DNA of 49,339 nt. Source: Dehalococcoidia bacterium. Lineage in GTDB: Bacteria > Chloroflexota > Dehalococcoidia > DSTF01 > JACRBR01. A model generated the notes under the pieces. The model did not search any database and was not told the DNA's origin. It was given only the letters and a program-made list of their open reading frames with translations. Location of the stretch: positions 32,772 to 82,110 of the forward strand of contig JBBDXD010000023.1 of NCBI GenBank assembly GCA_040902535.1. The letters run 5' to 3'. Of the stretch, positions 48,746-49,339 are shown piece by piece (position 1 is the first letter of the stretch; each line of letters starts with the position of its first letter). A program made the position numbers and the translations under genes.

Positions 48746-49339
48746 GCGACTCGCGCCTCGACCGGATGCTGCCGCTGCTCACGCCGAAGGAGCGCGGCAT
48801 CATGACGCTCCGCGACTTCAAGGCGGGCAAGGAGCAGGACCGCAACCTCCTGCGCGCGGCGCCCGATCGACAGACGAACGAGATCAACCGCTACGTCGGC
48901 ATGATGAACGCCGCCAACGGCGACCTGGCGAACGTCATCCTCGTCATCCGCGAGCGGGCGCGGCAGGAGGAGCTGCGCTTAAACTGGTTGCGCTGGGCGA
49001 CGTTCTGCGCGCTGGAGATGTGGGCGGTGCGGGCCGCGTTCGCGATGAGCGCCCGCGAACCGATCACCGAGACGGAGTACAAGAAGAAGGAAGCCGAAGC
49101 GCGCGCAGAGCTGATCCCGCTGGACGAGTGCGCGATGCTCTACACGGAGTATCACCACAGGTGGGACGACGCCGATTACGAGACGGACGAGGACGGCAAC
49201 CAGATGCCGACCGACGAGGCCTGGTACCGGGTGCGCGACGCGAAGCTCGAAGAGATGCGCAAGGCCGCGGCCGGCGGGGTGCTGAGCGCCCCGGGGAAGG
49301 GCAAGCGGATGAAGATCGCGTCAGGCTCGTTCCACGACT
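48742..49339 (+). CDS. Phage protein of unknown function, truncated by the window end
   Basis: An open frame from GTG 48742, overlapping the previous stop by GTGA, runs to the last base without a stop (199 codons visible). It begins VSDSRLDRMLPLLTPKERGI, is helical and charged (QEELRLNWLRWATFCALEMW, DADYETDEDGNQMPTDEAWY) and ends in a Lys-rich stretch. No Walker motif has yet appeared, so it is not an obvious large terminase start. Function unknown. Confidence 0.75.
   Translation, partial: MSDSRLDRMLPLLTPKERGIMTLRDFKAGKEQDRNLLRAAPDRQTNEINRYVGMMNAANGDLANVILVIRERARQEELRLNWLRWATFCALEMWAVRAAFAMSAREPITETEYKKKEAEARAELIPLDECAMLYTEYHHRWDDADYETDEDGNQMPTDEAWYRVRDAKLEEMRKAAAGGVLSAPGKGKRMKIASGSFHD

Larger units (their letters stand above)
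38984..49339. mobile_element. Integrated phage-like element (left part) at tRNA-Tyr
   Basis: From the tRNA 3' end to the window edge, genes are of mobile-element type: tyrosine integrase pointing to the tRNA, divergent excisionase-like HTH, primase-helicase, small terminase subunit, ParB-methyltransferase, and several short unknown proteins. Codon use in 39150-39917 and 41090-42226 is visibly less GC-rich than in the chromosome. The right attachment site, large terminase and structural genes are not in the window, so prophage versus phage-derived satellite cannot be decided. The exact left boundary is inferred. Confidence 0.7.

Overview
This is a high-GC (roughly two-thirds G+C by eye), densely packed bacterial chromosome fragment. 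It most resembles a Chloroflexota genome, perhaps Dehalococcoidia-like, from an environmental assembly. That placement is inference. It rests on a Tad pilus locus without outer-membrane genes, an inositol-phosphate/acyltransferase/PimA-like glycosyltransferase operon, two surface proteins with LPxTG-like anchors, a short [3Fe-4S] ferredoxin paired with a P450, and many short intergenic repeats. The first 30 bases are poly-G/poly-C and look like a contig-end artefact. The last gene runs off the right edge.

Layout. (1) 118-10327: tight Tad (Flp-type) pilus operon: TadE, two tandem TadG-like paralogues, CpaB, CpaE/TadZ, CpaF, TadB, TadC, and a ninth gene with a J-domain-like N-terminus and an FHA-like C-terminus. 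(2) 10382-24659: mixed metabolic genes: zinc alcohol dehydrogenase, P450 plus ferredoxin behind a promoter/operator and a clear terminator, a CoA-transferase, a Tat-exported metallo-beta-lactamase-fold lipoprotein, a three-gene set (dienelactone hydrolase, small unknown, PAP2 phosphatase), an acetyltransferase, a frameshifted lipoprotein, an alpha/beta hydrolase, an NDUFA9-like dehydrogenase and an MFS transporter. (3) 24899-30290: a likely phospholipid/glycolipid operon. It starts with an inositol-3-phosphate synthase fused to an N-terminal helix-turn-helix, followed by two LpxL/PatA-like acyltransferases, a PHP phosphoesterase and a PimA-like GT4 glycosyltransferase. An 18-bp perfect palindrome lies upstream. 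(4) 30318-38701: nucleotidyltransferase-like protein, two aldo/keto reductases, two VOC proteins, two cell-wall-anchored proteins, a chimeric gene remnant, a cyclase-family hydrolase and an AglD/LPG-synthase-type membrane protein. (5) 38907-49339: tRNA-Tyr followed by an integrated element whose right end is outside the window: unknown cargo, tyrosine integrase, unknown accessory gene, excisionase-like HTH, zinc-finger/TOPRIM primase-helicase, TubC-like docking protein, P27-type small terminase, ParB-methyltransferase fusion, and small proteins. One of these combines a RAMA-like domain, a histone-H1-like Lys/Ala tail and a classical C2H2 zinc finger.

The most notable observations are: the HTH-inositol synthase fusion with a strong internal ribosome binding site and upstream palindrome; the RAMA/H1-like/C2H2 protein and its pair of near-identical divergent promoters in the element; the class-I (short variable loop, C1-G72) tRNA-Tyr; heptamer-period repeat tracts between genes; and a deletion scar joining a phosphotransferase start to the last residues of an OmpR-type regulator.
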